A stretch of 64,000 nucleotides of DNA from Rhodospirillaceae bacterium (GTDB lineage: Bacteria > Pseudomonadota > Alphaproteobacteria > UBA8366), in assembly GCA_002722095.1 (NCBI GenBank), contig PBKG01000006.1:800260-864259 (forward strand), given 5' to 3'. The notes under the pieces are model-generated. The model was not told where the DNA came from, did no database searches, and saw only the letters and a list, made by a program, of their open reading frames with translations. Shown here one piece after another: positions 54,458 to 63,672 of this stretch. Made by a program: the position numbers and the translations under genes. Numbering within the stretch: position 1 is the stretch's first letter; each line of letters starts with the position of its first letter.

Positions 54458-56250
54458 CGGCGGCCGAAAAGTTTCTCGATGTCGGCGAGTTTAAGCTCCA
54501 CATAAGTCGGCCGGCCGTGGTTGCATTGGCCGGAATGGGGTGTTGCCTCCATCTCGCGCAAAAGGGCGTTCATTTCGGCTCCGTTGAGCAGGCGGCCTGC
54601 CCGTACACTGCCGTGACAAGCCATGGTGCCGCAGACCTCTTCGAGCTTTTCCTTCAAAGCAAACGCGTCGCCCATTTCGGCAAGTTCGTCTGCCAAATCT
54701 TTGACCAACGCTTGTACGTTGGTCTCGCCCAACAGCGCCGGAACCTCGCGTACCACTACGGCGCTTTCGCCGAAAGGCTCCAGCGCGAGGCCAAGTTCCG
54801 CCAGTTCTGCGGACCGGTCCGCGAGTAGGGCGGCCGATGTCGAATCGAGTTCGACCACTTCAGGGATTAACAACCCTTGGCGTGCGATCCCGTCGGCCTC
54901 GAGTGCGCGCTTCATCCGCTCGTAGACCAACCTTTCATGGGCCGCATGTTGATCGACGATGACGACCCCGTCGTCGGTTTCGGCGACCACATAGGTGCTG
55001 TGAAGCTGTGCCCGCGCTGCACCAAGTGGAAAATTCTTTGCGTCTTCCGGCGCTTCTTCGGCTTCCGGTGGTTCCACGCGCGCCGCCGGTTCCATCGATT
55101 GGCCGCCCTCGAACGGCGCCTGGAATGCAATCACGTTTTCGCTCAGTTGCCGGTTTGGCATGGGAGATCGGGTGTTGAAACTACCAGGGGGCACAGTTGC
55201 CGGCCGTGCCGCGCCGAGGGCGGCTTGGCTTACGGTTGTCGCGGCGCGGTGCCCCGCTTCTGCAAGGGCGTGTTTCAATGCACCGACAATCAAGCCGCGT
55301 ACCAAACCCGGATCGCGGAACCGCACTTCCGATTTTGCCGGATGCACGTTGACATCGACCAGATGCGGATCGAGCGAGAGATACAGTGCGACTAGGGGAT
55401 GCCGATTGCGGGCGAGAAAATCCGCATAGGCGCCGCGCACCGCGCCGACCAATAGCCGATCGGTCACGGGCCTGTCATTTACGAACAGATACTGCATAGC
55501 CGCGTTGGCGCGATTCAGCGTCGGAACACCGGCATAGCCGGTTAGTTTGGCGCCGCTTCGTTCCGCATCGATCGTAAGCGCGTTCTCGGCAAACTCACGG
55601 CCCATTACCGCACTTAACCGAGCGAGACGGGCATCCAACAAATCGCCTTGTTCGGCGTGATAGTGGAAACGCAGCTTTTCATTGTCTGTGAGCCGAAAGC
55701 TGATTTCAGGATGTGCCATCGCAATGCGCTTCACGGTCTCGGTTACTCGCTGGGACTCCGTGCGGTCGGTGCGAAGGAATTTCAGCCGGGCCGGTGTCGC
55801 GTAAAACAGATCCCGGACCTCGGCCCGAGTGCCCTTGGGATGAGCGGCAGGCGACGGAGGCGAAATTTCACCGCCGTTGATTTCTAACATCCACGCACTG
55901 TCCGCCGCATCGGTGCGGGAAATCAGGCTGAACCGACCGACCGCGCCGATCGAGGGCAATGCTTCGCCGCGGAAGCCCAATGTGGCGATGGTCTGCAGGT
56001 CGTCGTTGGCGAGCTTCGATGTCGCGTGCCGCTCGACCGCGAGTAACAGTTCGTCTTGCGTCATGCCCGATCCGTTATCGATAACCGCCAGCAACGACTT
56101 GCCTCCATCGCGGGTGGTTATCTCGATTTCGGTTGCGCCGGCATCGATGCTGTTTTCGACTAGTTCTTTGACTGCGGATGCGGGCCGCTCGACTACTTCA
56201 CCGGCGGCGATTCGATTGATGATCTGGCTGGGCAGGCGTCGGATCGTCAT
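54454..56250 (-). CDS. mutL: DNA mismatch repair protein MutL
   Basis: The 598-residue protein has the GHKL ATPase domain with [24 protein letters not shown] and [12 protein letters not shown]. The C-terminal dimerisation/endonuclease domain carries [12 protein letters not shown], which fits the DQHA-x2-E-x4-E nicking motif, and a late ACHGS plus CNHGRPT. It is therefore probably a nicking MutL, as in bacteria without MutH. The start overlaps the pgi stop by one base (TGATG). Confidence 0.96.
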   Translation of the reverse strand: MTIRRLPSQIINRIAAGEVVERPASAVKELVENSIDAGATEIEITTRDGGKSLLAVIDNGSGMTQDELLLAVERHATSKLANDDLQTIATLGFRGEALPSIGAVGRFSLISRTDAADSAWMLEINGGEISPPSPAAHPKGTRAEVRDLFYATPARLKFLRTDRTESQRVTETVKRIAMAHPEISFRLTDNEKLRFHYHAEQGDLLDARLARLSAVMGREFAENALTIDAERSGAKLTGYAGVPTLNRANAAMQYLFVNDRPVTDRLLVGAVRGAYADFLARNRHPLVALYLSLDPHLVDVNVHPAKSEVRFRDPGLVRGLIVGALKHALAEAGHRAATTVSQAALGAARPATVPPGSFNTRSPMPNRQLSENVIAFQAPFEGGQSMEPAARVEPPEAEEAPEDAKNFPLGAARAQLHSTYVVAETDDGVVIVDQHAAHERLVYERMKRALEADGIARQGLLIPEVVELDSTSAALLADRSAELAELGLALEPFGESAVVVREVPALLGETNVQALVKDLADELAEMGDAFALKEKLEEVCGTMACHGSVRAGRLLNGAEMNALLREMEATPHSGQCNHGRPTYVELKLADIEKLFGRR

Positions 56251-57518
56251 CAGTCCGCCATCTCCCGCAGATATTGGCGCGCCTGTACCTTGCCTCGTTC
56301 TACTGCTGGCTGGTCGAACGGATCGACTCCCATCAGATGGGCCGTGATGATCGTTTCGAGCATGAAATGCATCATCAAGGCGCCGAGCGTAGCTTCGTTT
56401 ACCTCGTCTATTTTCAACAGCCGTACGGGATGACCCGCCATCGCCAAGGCATCCGCAGTGCCGCGCTGACTTGCGTCCAGCAGGTCGCCCAACGTGCGGC
56501 CCTCTAGCGGGCCAAGATCGATACCTCCGTTTGCGGCCGCGTCGATGGTGTCACCGGTGCCGATGCAATCGCGCATGACCATGGTAAAGAGTTTGTCTCT
56601 GGGGCCGTCGAGATAAAGTTGCATTTGGCTGTGCTGATCGACCGTGCCCATAAACGGCACCGGCGTGGTGCCGTGGCCATCTTTGCCAACGCTTTCGGCC
56701 CAAAGCTGACGATACCAATGGCCAAACCAAAACAGCTGATCGCTGTAAAGCATCAACACGTTGATTGCCGATCCGATTTGGCTAGCCGCCGCGGTCACGA
56801 GTGCGGCACCCTCAGCGGGGTGGCTCTCTAATTCCATCTCGATGGTGTGATGAAGTGTGGCGGCGGCACCGTCGCGCAATGTGGGAACGTCAAGTCCTGC
56901 GATTAGCGCAGGCAATGCTCCAACCAACGAAAAAACCGAATATCGCCCGCCGATCCCAGGATCATGATCGAGCATTGTGAAATTACCGGCTTCGGCAATT
57001 TGACGGAGTGCGCTCGCCCCTGGCTCTACAATCGCTGTAATGCGCTCGGCAATATCCTTTGCGCTCAAATGATTTTGGAACCACTGAAGAAATACGTTCA
57101 GTTGAGCTAAGGTTTCCGCCGTGCCGCCGGATTTGGAAATCACGATCAGGCCTGTGGTTGCATAGGGCAATCGTGCGAAAAGCTTAGCGAAGCTCGCCGG
57201 ATCCACATTGTCGATAAAGTGGAGCGATGGCCCTTTCGACATGGCCAACGCATGAAGACATTTCCCACCGAGACTGGAGCCACCGGTTCCGAAAACGACG
57301 ATATCGGTGAACTTTTCGCGGTATCGATCCGCAATCTCTTTCAAAGCAGGCAAATCGCCGTTGTCTGTAGCAATGGCGAGTGCCGGTAGGGCGCCGTCGG
57401 CCAAATCGGTGCGAATGCCCGAGATTGCCTCGGTCGTGCGCGCTTTTTCTGCGGCAATCGCCGACTCAGAAAGCCCGTCCGGGTGGATGCAGCGGGAGGT
57501 GTCTTGCGAGTAGAGCAT
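56250..57518 (-). CDS. pgi: glucose-6-phosphate isomerase (short form)
   Basis: This enzyme interconverts glucose-6-phosphate and fructose-6-phosphate. The 422-residue protein has the SIS fold with [58 protein letters not shown] and [11 protein letters not shown]. It is shorter than the roughly 550-residue enterobacterial enzyme but fits the compact form of many alphaproteobacteria. The start at 57518 (MLYSQDTSR) is preferred to a TTG 27 nt upstream, though neither has a strong ribosome binding site. Confidence 0.92.
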   Translation of the reverse strand: MLYSQDTSRCIHPDGLSESAIAAEKARTTEAISGIRTDLADGALPALAIATDNGDLPALKEIADRYREKFTDIVVFGTGGSSLGGKCLHALAMSKGPSLHFIDNVDPASFAKLFARLPYATTGLIVISKSGGTAETLAQLNVFLQWFQNHLSAKDIAERITAIVEPGASALRQIAEAGNFTMLDHDPGIGGRYSVFSLVGALPALIAGLDVPTLRDGAAATLHHTIEMELESHPAEGAALVTAAASQIGSAINVLMLYSDQLFWFGHWYRQLWAESVGKDGHGTTPVPFMGTVDQHSQMQLYLDGPRDKLFTMVMRDCIGTGDTIDAAANGGIDLGPLEGRTLGDLLDASQRGTADALAMAGHPVRLLKIDEVNEATLGALMMHFMLETIITAHLMGVDPFDQPAVERGKVQARQYLREMAD

Positions 57519-57670
57519 GATCGAAGCCCATACTGCCCTTTGCAATCAAGAGCGTGCAACCGGCCCCGCGAACCGGGTCTGGCAGCGCGAAAGCGAGGGC
57601 TTACAGTCGGTTTTGAGCGGGAAAGACGGCGACTCGCAACGGTCTCAGGCCGTTACGGTTCTGGGCGTGC

Positions 57671-58333
57671 TCAACGTGAGGTGCATCGAACGTCGATCTT
57701 AGCGACATAGACCGTCGTGCCTTGTTGGCAGAAGGAAATTTCGGCGACCGGACCGCAAACGCAAACACGGTCGCCAGGGCCGAAACCACGCAAAGGACCG
57801 CCTAAGGTCAATAGACGGCCATCATCTGTGCGCATTGCTTGGCAGGTGACACCTTCGCCAGTTAATTGGCCGATATAGCAATTATTGGGTGCTGCTTTTG
57901 ACGGTGGTGGATCATCGGCGCCGAATAAGGAGTCAATCCAAGACCGTTCCTTGGGACGTTGCCTCGGCGGTCTATAACCGGGAGTGGTGTCACCCTTGTG
58001 GAGGTCGAGCTGTTGCTGATAGTGGCCGCCGACAGAGGACGACGGCGGGGGCGTTGTTGCGGGTCTCGGTTGTCTTTGCACGTCAACCGTTCCGCTCGGT
58101 GTGCTGTGCGAACGCACATCCGGTGGCGCTAAACGCACCTTGGAAGATTGGGTGCGAATTTCCTGGTCCCCTTGCGCTGCATTTCTTGCGGCCTGCGCCC
58201 GAGCGCTTGCTGATGGGGGTGTATAGGCCGACTGAGTTGGCTGCCCAAAATCAGGGCGGAAGATCGATTCTGCTGTATCCGAGCAACCGGTAAGCAGCAA
58301 ACAAATGGCGACCGCTTTTGCCGCCCGCGTCAC
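57671..58333 (-). CDS. proline-rich predicted lipoprotein coupled to accA
   Basis: From the GTG at 58333 the product is 220 residues with a lipoprotein signal (VAICLLLTGCSD). A long low-complexity linker rich in Ser, Pro, Gln and Arg follows (about 30-130), then a C-terminal domain with four cysteines (NCYIGQLTGEGVTCQAM; DRVCVCGPVAEISFCQQGTT). The GTG overlaps the accA stop by 4 bp (GTGA), which decides the start. I recognise no family; a periplasmic or outer-membrane location is likely. Confidence 0.7.
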   Translation of the reverse strand: MTRAAKAVAICLLLTGCSDTAESIFRPDFGQPTQSAYTPPSASARAQAARNAAQGDQEIRTQSSKVRLAPPDVRSHSTPSGTVDVQRQPRPATTPPPSSSVGGHYQQQLDLHKGDTTPGYRPPRQRPKERSWIDSLFGADDPPPSKAAPNNCYIGQLTGEGVTCQAMRTDDGRLLTLGGPLRGFGPGDRVCVCGPVAEISFCQQGTTVYVAKIDVRCTSR

Positions 58334-59286
58334 GCGAGACCCTCTTGTCCGAGTTGGAGGTACTTTTCCCGCCGCTTTGCACACAGGTTGCCGCCGCCGA
58401 GGGGTTGCAGGTTTTCGAGTGCGGCCTCGATACGATCCCCTGCGTTAGAAATCGCGGTTTCCTTGTCCCGGTGTGCGCCGCCCAACGGTTCGTCCACAAT
58501 GTGATCGATCAAATTATGCTGCTTCAAGTCTTGCGCTGTCAGCCGAAGCGCTTCGGCAGCAGATTGGGCTGCATCGGCACTTCGCCATAGGATCGAGGCA
58601 CAGCCTTCGGGCGATATCACTGAGTAAATGCTATGTTCGAGCATCAAAACTTGGTCGCCGGCGGCGATCGCGATCGCACCACCGGAACCGCCCTCGCCAA
58701 TAATAATGCCGATCAAAGGCACTTTGACCGTAAGGCATGTCTCGATACAGCTGGCAATCGCTTCCGCCTGGCCACGTTCCTCTGCGCCGACCCCGGGATA
58801 GGCGCCCGGCGTGTCGACAAAACTGATGATAGGCAATTGGAAACGATCGGCTAAATTCATTAGCCGGTTCGCTTTGCGATAACCTTCCGGGCGCGGCATA
58901 CCGAAATTATGCTCGACCCTTTCGTTGGTATCGGCGCCTTTTTCCTGACCGATTACCACGCAGGCCTGCCCACGAAACCGCCCCAGTCCGCCACTGATTG
59001 CCTTGTCGTCGGCATATTGCCTGTCGCCCGCAAGTGGCGTGAAATCGTCAATCAGGCCATCGATATAATCGATGCAGTGGGGGCGTTCGGGATGTCGGGC
59101 AACCAAAACTTTTTGCCACGGCGATAGTTTTTCATAGGTTTGCACCAGCAGTTTTTGCGTTTTTTCCTGCAGCTTGCTGATTTCTTCGGCAATGTTGATG
59201 TCGTCGTTATTGGAAAGATGGCGCAATTCTTCGATTTTGCCTTCCAATTCGGCGATCGGTTCCTCGAATTCCAGAAAAGTACTCAT
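58330..59286 (-). CDS. accA: acetyl-CoA carboxylase carboxyltransferase subunit alpha
   Basis: AccA with AccD transfers CO2 from carboxybiotin to acetyl-CoA, the first step of fatty acid synthesis. The 318-residue protein has the N-terminal coiled segment (FEEPIAELEGKIEELRHL), ARHPERPHCIDYIDGLIDDF, FVDTPGAYPGVGAEERGQAE and the oxyanion-type IIGEGGSGGAIAIAAGD. Length matches the family. Confidence 0.97.
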   Translation of the reverse strand: MSTFLEFEEPIAELEGKIEELRHLSNNDDINIAEEISKLQEKTQKLLVQTYEKLSPWQKVLVARHPERPHCIDYIDGLIDDFTPLAGDRQYADDKAISGGLGRFRGQACVVIGQEKGADTNERVEHNFGMPRPEGYRKANRLMNLADRFQLPIISFVDTPGAYPGVGAEERGQAEAIASCIETCLTVKVPLIGIIIGEGGSGGAIAIAAGDQVLMLEHSIYSVISPEGCASILWRSADAAQSAAEALRLTAQDLKQHNLIDHIVDEPLGGAHRDKETAISNAGDRIEAALENLQPLGGGNLCAKRREKYLQLGQEGLA

Positions 59287-59364
59287 GGCACCCTATTTGC
59301 CGGTGATTATCTGGGAATTTGGTAACACAGGCCCGAAAAAAGGCCTAGCGGCGTTGCAACCGGG

Positions 59365-60276
59365 CTACGCTTTGGCACGCGAAAGCGGATGGTGGTCACC
59401 CACCAGCTGTTTCAACCGTTCATCCAATATGTGGGTATAAATTTGAGTAGTCGATATATCAGAATGTCCTAACATTTGCTGGACAGCACGCAGATCCGCT
59501 CCATGCGCAAGCAGATGGCTGGCAAACGCATGGCGGAGAACGTGTGGACTAACTTTGGCAGGTGCGATGCCCGCCTTGATCGCCAATTGTTTTAGGCTTT
59601 GTCCAAAGCGTTGGCGGGTCAGATATCCCGTTTTGGAGGTCGAGGGGAATAGCCATGGGGTCTCATCTTTGCCTTTAAGAAAGCGTTTCCGGACCGCTCT
59701 ATAATTGGCAAGTGCGCGCTTCGCGGGCGTTCCAAGTGGCACCAACCGCTCTTTATCACCCTTACCGCGCACGATCATTACATCGCGATCTTCGGCGAGA
59801 GCATTAAGCTGGAGTGAAATCAATTCGGAAACACGGAGACCCGTGGCGTAGAGCACCTCCAACAACGCGGTTAGCCTGAGACCCTCGGGACTTTGATCAT
59901 TCTCCGCTGTTTTGAGCAAAAGCGACACTTCTTCCTCGGTAAGAATTTTTGGTAACGACCGTCCTTGTTTCGGGCTGTCTAGAACCGAGGTGGGGTCGTC
60001 CTCCCGAATGGATTCCGAATAAAGAAATTTGAAATACTGTTTCAATGCGGATAAGCGCCGGGCTCGGGTCGACGGCGCCAAGCCTTCGGCAACAAGCCGG
60101 TCGAGATAACTACGCAGGTCTTCCAGCGTCGCTGCTGTTTCATCGACATCACGTGCGGCGCAGAAGTCGAGGAATGCGGTCAGGTCGCGACGATAGGCTT
60201 CTATCGTATTGGCCGCTGCGCCACGCTCGGCGAGCAGCATTTCGATAAAGGTTTCAAGGTGGTATGAGCGCGCCAT
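59365..60276 (-). CDS. xerD: tyrosine recombinase XerD
   Basis: XerD with XerC resolves chromosome dimers at dif. The 303-residue protein has an N-terminal SAM-like core-binding domain (FIEMLLAERGAAANTIEAYR). The catalytic domain has LYATGLRVSEL (Arg), HVLRHAFASHLLAHGADLRA (His-x-x-Arg) and LGHSDISTTQIYTH (His and nucleophile Tyr). The ATG at 60276 is chosen because homology begins there; the frame is open for another 77 codons upstream. XerD is favoured over XerC by similarity and genomic context. Confidence 0.9.
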   Translation of the reverse strand: MARSYHLETFIEMLLAERGAAANTIEAYRRDLTAFLDFCAARDVDETAATLEDLRSYLDRLVAEGLAPSTRARRLSALKQYFKFLYSESIREDDPTSVLDSPKQGRSLPKILTEEEVSLLLKTAENDQSPEGLRLTALLEVLYATGLRVSELISLQLNALAEDRDVMIVRGKGDKERLVPLGTPAKRALANYRAVRKRFLKGKDETPWLFPSTSKTGYLTRQRFGQSLKQLAIKAGIAPAKVSPHVLRHAFASHLLAHGADLRAVQQMLGHSDISTTQIYTHILDERLKQLVGDHHPLSRAKA

Positions 60277-60311
60277 TATCCCTACTCGGTGTTCGCGCGC
60301 GGTTTCGGTCC

Positions 60312-60452
60312 TTACTTCGAAAACCGCTTGTCGTCGATTACTTTCTCGACCGGTTTCGAGGGCGGTGGAAATTCCCACGTTGCTAGGAAGAACCCGCCCC
60401 CTAAAACAATCATAAACAGTAATATTAATATTAACTTCGTGATTCGGGCCAT
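60312..60452 (-). CDS. 46-residue single-pass membrane protein upstream of xerD
   Basis: The product starts MARITKLILILLFMIVLGGG, continues as one membrane helix to about residue 24 and ends in a charged tail containing EFPPPSKPVEKVIDDKRFSK. I recall similar short proteins with a 'TWxxPxPxxxVEKVxxDxRF' tail beside xerD in other Rhodospirillales, but no function. It lies 35 nt before xerD on the same strand. The frame extends further upstream without homology. Confidence 0.6.
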   Translation of the reverse strand: MARITKLILILLFMIVLGGGFFLATWEFPPPSKPVEKVIDDKRFSK

Positions 60453-60519
60453 GATGATGTATGCGTCGCTGTCGAGTTGGTTGAATTTGTCGTGTCCGGG
60501 AGGCCATGTAGATCGCCGA

Positions 60520-60537
60520 CCGTGTATATCCGTGTAT
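60520..60537. promoter_or_regulatory. 10-bp-spaced direct repeats in the xerD/aroK divergent region
   Basis: CCGTGTAT occurs at 60520-60527 and again at 60530-60537, exactly one helical turn apart. TATATAA follows at about 60551-60557 and may be a -10 element for aroK. Phased direct repeats suggest a protein-binding site, but the evidence is thin. Confidence 0.3.
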
Positions 60538-60594
60538 TTATCGACATGACCTATATAACGAGTGTGGCAAAAGCTGGGCAAGGGTAAGGGACTC

Positions 60595-61197
60595 TTGAAT
60601 TCGAAATCGAACCAAAAAAATGGATCCGAAGGAGCGGGTGCGCCCGGGGTAGGGTTGTCTGTGCCCAAATCTTTGGTTCTGGTGGGCATGATGGGTGCCG
60701 GTAAGACTGCTATTGGCAGGCGGCTGGCGACACGGCTAGATCTGCCCTTTACCGATGTGGATATCGAAATCGAAACGGCAGCTGGTTGCTCGATAGCAGA
60801 TTTTTTCGAGGACTATGGCGAAGAGGAGTTTCGTGACGGCGAACGTCGGGTCATCAAACGGTTGTTGGGGGACGGTGTCGGCGTGTTGGCGACTGGCGGT
60901 GGCGCGTTCATGGACCCGGGAACACGTGACGAAATTGCTCGTCAGGGAATCTCGATTTGGCTTAAAGCGGATCTCGAAACCTTATGGCAGAGAGTAAATC
61001 GCCGCGACACTCGGCCTTTGTTGAAAACGTCCAATCCGAGACAAACCTTGTCTGACCTGCTCGACGCACGATATCCGGTCTATGCGGATGCGGATATAAC
61101 CGTGGTCAGTACCGACGGACCGCCGGAGGCGATGGTGAGTAAGGTCGTCGAGGCGGTGGAAACATTTTTGACGGAAGAGAATACGGAACATGGATGA
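60595..61197 (+). CDS. aroK: shikimate kinase
   Basis: AroK phosphorylates shikimate in aromatic amino acid synthesis. The protein has the P-loop LVGMMGAGKTAIGRRLA, the shikimate site DVDIEIETAAG, VLATGGGAFM and the lid RDTRPLL. The N-terminus is uncertain: TTG at 60595 has AAGGGA 3 nt upstream and gives 200 residues, whereas GTG at 60562 gives 211 but sits next to a likely -10 element. The last 8 nt overlap aroB. Confidence 0.94.
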   Translation: MNSKSNQKNGSEGAGAPGVGLSVPKSLVLVGMMGAGKTAIGRRLATRLDLPFTDVDIEIETAAGCSIADFFEDYGEEEFRDGERRVIKRLLGDGVGVLATGGGAFMDPGTRDEIARQGISIWLKADLETLWQRVNRRDTRPLLKTSNPRQTLSDLLDARYPVYADADITVVSTDGPPEAMVSKVVEAVETFLTEENTEHG

Positions 61198-62302
61198 TGT
61201 GACGGTTTCGGTCGATCTCGGCGCGCGCAGTTACGAAATTATCGTTGGCGAAGGGCTTTTGGCCCGCGCTGGCGCGCTTGCCGTGCCTTTGTTGCGCCAG
61301 CCTCGGGTTATTGTGGTAAGCGACGAGAATGTGGCTCCCCGTTTTGGTGCGGCGCTTGAGGCATCGCTGGATGCTGCAGGAATTACGCATCAGTCGGTGG
61401 TGTTGCCGGCGGGAGAGGGCACTAAGGATTTCGCGAATTTCGCCAAGCTTGCCGAAACTATTTTGTCTTTCGGTATCGAGCGCGGCACGAGTTTGATTGC
61501 ACTCGGCGGTGGCGTAATCGGCGATATAACCGGCTTTGCCGCGGCAGCCTTGCTGCGTGGTCTCGATTTCATCCAGATTCCCACCAGTTTGCTGGCGCAG
61601 GTCGATAGTTCGGTCGGCGGTAAAACCGGTATCAACACGGCGCAGGGCAAGAACCTGGTTGGCGCATTTCACCAGCCGCGGCTGGTGCTCTGCGATGTCG
61701 ATGTGCTGGATGGACTGCCTGAGCGCGAGCTGCAGGCAGGCTATGCGGAGATCGTGAAATACGGCTTGATCGGTGACGCGCCATTTTTCGACTGGCTCGA
61801 TCAAAACGGTCAGGCGCTTTGTGCTGGAGACAAATCGGCTCGCCAACATGCTGTCGTCACGAGCTGCAAAGCCAAAGCGGACATTGTCGCCGAGGACGAG
61901 CAGGAATCGGGCCGCAGGGCGTTGTTGAATTTCGGTCATACGTTTGGCCATGCGTTAGAGGCGGAATCCGGATTCGGAGACATTCTTCTCCATGGAGAAG
62001 CCATATCGATCGGTATGGTCATGGCGTTTGCGCTTTCGGCCCGGCTCGGCCATTGCGATCCGGCTGCGGCGGTTACCGTGCGCGATCATTTGCGAAGCGT
62101 GGGCTTACCGGTCTCGACCGCCGATCGGCCCAACATCAATTGGGATCCCAATACGCTTTTGGGGCACATGGCAAAAGACAAGAAGGTAACGGACGGTGAG
62201 CTTACATTCGTATTGGCGCGGCGGATCGGAGAAGCATTCCTAAGCCGCGAGGTGGATAGGACACCGTTGATGGAGATTTTGGAGAACGGAGGCGCATTAT
62301 GA
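61190..62302 (+). CDS. aroB: 3-dehydroquinate synthase
   Basis: AroB is the NAD- and metal-dependent second enzyme of the shikimate pathway. The 370-residue protein has LIALGGGVIGDITGFAAAAL, FIQIPTSLLAQVDSSVGGKT, the catalytic Lys/His region GYAEIVKYGLIGD and zinc ligands in LNFGHTFGHALEAESGF and LLHGEAISIGM. The gene overlaps aroK by 8 nt, the conserved alphaproteobacterial aroKB order. Confidence 0.97.
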   Translation: MDDVTVSVDLGARSYEIIVGEGLLARAGALAVPLLRQPRVIVVSDENVAPRFGAALEASLDAAGITHQSVVLPAGEGTKDFANFAKLAETILSFGIERGTSLIALGGGVIGDITGFAAAALLRGLDFIQIPTSLLAQVDSSVGGKTGINTAQGKNLVGAFHQPRLVLCDVDVLDGLPERELQAGYAEIVKYGLIGDAPFFDWLDQNGQALCAGDKSARQHAVVTSCKAKADIVAEDEQESGRRALLNFGHTFGHALEAESGFGDILLHGEAISIGMVMAFALSARLGHCDPAAAVTVRDHLRSVGLPVSTADRPNINWDPNTLLGHMAKDKKVTDGELTFVLARRIGEAFLSREVDRTPLMEILENGGAL

Positions 62303-63600
62303 TCGCCGAACATTTTTTAATTATGGGCGTCGTTGGGTTATTGCTGGTGGTATCGGCGTTTTTCTCCGGTTCCGAAACCGCGTTGACCGCCGCGTCGAAT
62401 CCTCGGATGCACGAATTGGTACGCAATGAGAGCAGACGGGCGGAAATTGTGCTGGCCTTGCATCAACGCAAGGATCGTCTGATCGGCTCGATTTTGCTCG
62501 GCAATAATTTGGTCAATATCTTCGCATCGGTCCTGGCAACGAGCGTCTTTCTCGACCTGTTCGGTGAGGCAGGCATTCTCTATGCGACCGTAGCGATGAC
62601 CCTATTGGTGGTGATTTTCGCCGAGGTGTTACCGAAAAGTTATGCGCTAAGCCACGCGGATCGCATGGCATTGGAGGTGGCGCCGATAATGCGGGTGCTT
62701 GTCAGCATGTCCATGCCTATTACCGCGAGTATTAACGGTCTCGTTGGCTTCGCACTCAAGATGTTCGGCGTTCAACTGCTCACCGAGCAACCGGATAAGG
62801 AACGTGAGGAAGAGTTGCGGGGTGCGATCGCGCTCCATACGGGTCCCGAACCGGAATTGCGCCAAGAGCAGCAAATGCTGCGGGGTATCCTCGATCTCGA
62901 CGAGGTGGAGGTGGACGAAGTGATGACCCATCGGCGCAATGTGGAAATGCTCGATGCGGAAACGCCGGTCGAGAGCCTTGTGGAAGCGGTGTTGGAGAGC
63001 AGGTTCACGCGCCTGCCGTTATTCCAGGGTGAGCCCGATAACATCGTGGGCGTAGTCCACGAGAAAGCTCTGTTGCGCGCGGTGCGTTCGGAGCGCGACG
63101 GAGAAGTGAAACTGGAAGACCTCGAAATCGCAGAATTCGCCGGCGACCCTTGGTTTATTCCCAACACCACAACCCTGCTTGAGCAGCTTCAGGCATTTCG
63201 GGAGCGGCGCGAACATTTCGCGCTTGTGGTCGACGAATATGGCGCATTTCTCGGTATCGTGACCTTGGAGGACATTCTCGAGGAAATCGTCGGGGAAATC
63301 GAAGACGAGCATGATCGAGCGTTTCATGGCGTGCGGCCGCAGTCGGACGGCAGCTATATCGTCAGCGGGTCGGTCACGATCCGTGACCTGGCGCGTGACT
63401 TCGAGTGGCGGTTGCCTGACGAGCAGGCGGCAACCATTGCTGGGCTCGTGCTCTATGAAGCACGGACGATCCCAAAGCCGGGCCAGGTTTTTCAATTTCA
63501 CGGCTTCCGGTTCGAAGTTCTCAGGCGTCAACGTCACCAAATTACCTTGGTTCGGGTTACCCCACCGAAATCAGAGAGCGAATCCAATTCGGATGCTTGA
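62299..63600 (+). CDS. CNNM/CorC-type hemolysin-family transporter
   Basis: The 433-residue inner-membrane protein has an N-terminal DUF21 (CNNM) domain of three to four helices (about 1-190) with AFFSGSETALTAASNPRMHE. Two CBS domains follow (about 205-330; VMTHRRNVEMLDAETPVESL; LVVDEYGAFLGIVTLEDILE), then a C-terminal CorC_HlyC domain. It is related to Mg2+ efflux proteins; the hemolysin label is historical. ATGA overlap with aroB places it in the aroKB operon, an arrangement also seen in related bacteria. Confidence 0.93.
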   Translation: MIAEHFLIMGVVGLLLVVSAFFSGSETALTAASNPRMHELVRNESRRAEIVLALHQRKDRLIGSILLGNNLVNIFASVLATSVFLDLFGEAGILYATVAMTLLVVIFAEVLPKSYALSHADRMALEVAPIMRVLVSMSMPITASINGLVGFALKMFGVQLLTEQPDKEREEELRGAIALHTGPEPELRQEQQMLRGILDLDEVEVDEVMTHRRNVEMLDAETPVESLVEAVLESRFTRLPLFQGEPDNIVGVVHEKALLRAVRSERDGEVKLEDLEIAEFAGDPWFIPNTTTLLEQLQAFRERREHFALVVDEYGAFLGIVTLEDILEEIVGEIEDEHDRAFHGVRPQSDGSYIVSGSVTIRDLARDFEWRLPDEQAATIAGLVLYEARTIPKPGQVFQFHGFRFEVLRRQRHQITLVRVTPPKSESESNSDA

Positions 63601-63672
63601 CCTCGTCTGAACGCCACTCGCATAGTGCACCCTGCCGTAAATTCACTGTCATCTCGCTAAACGGAGATTCCG

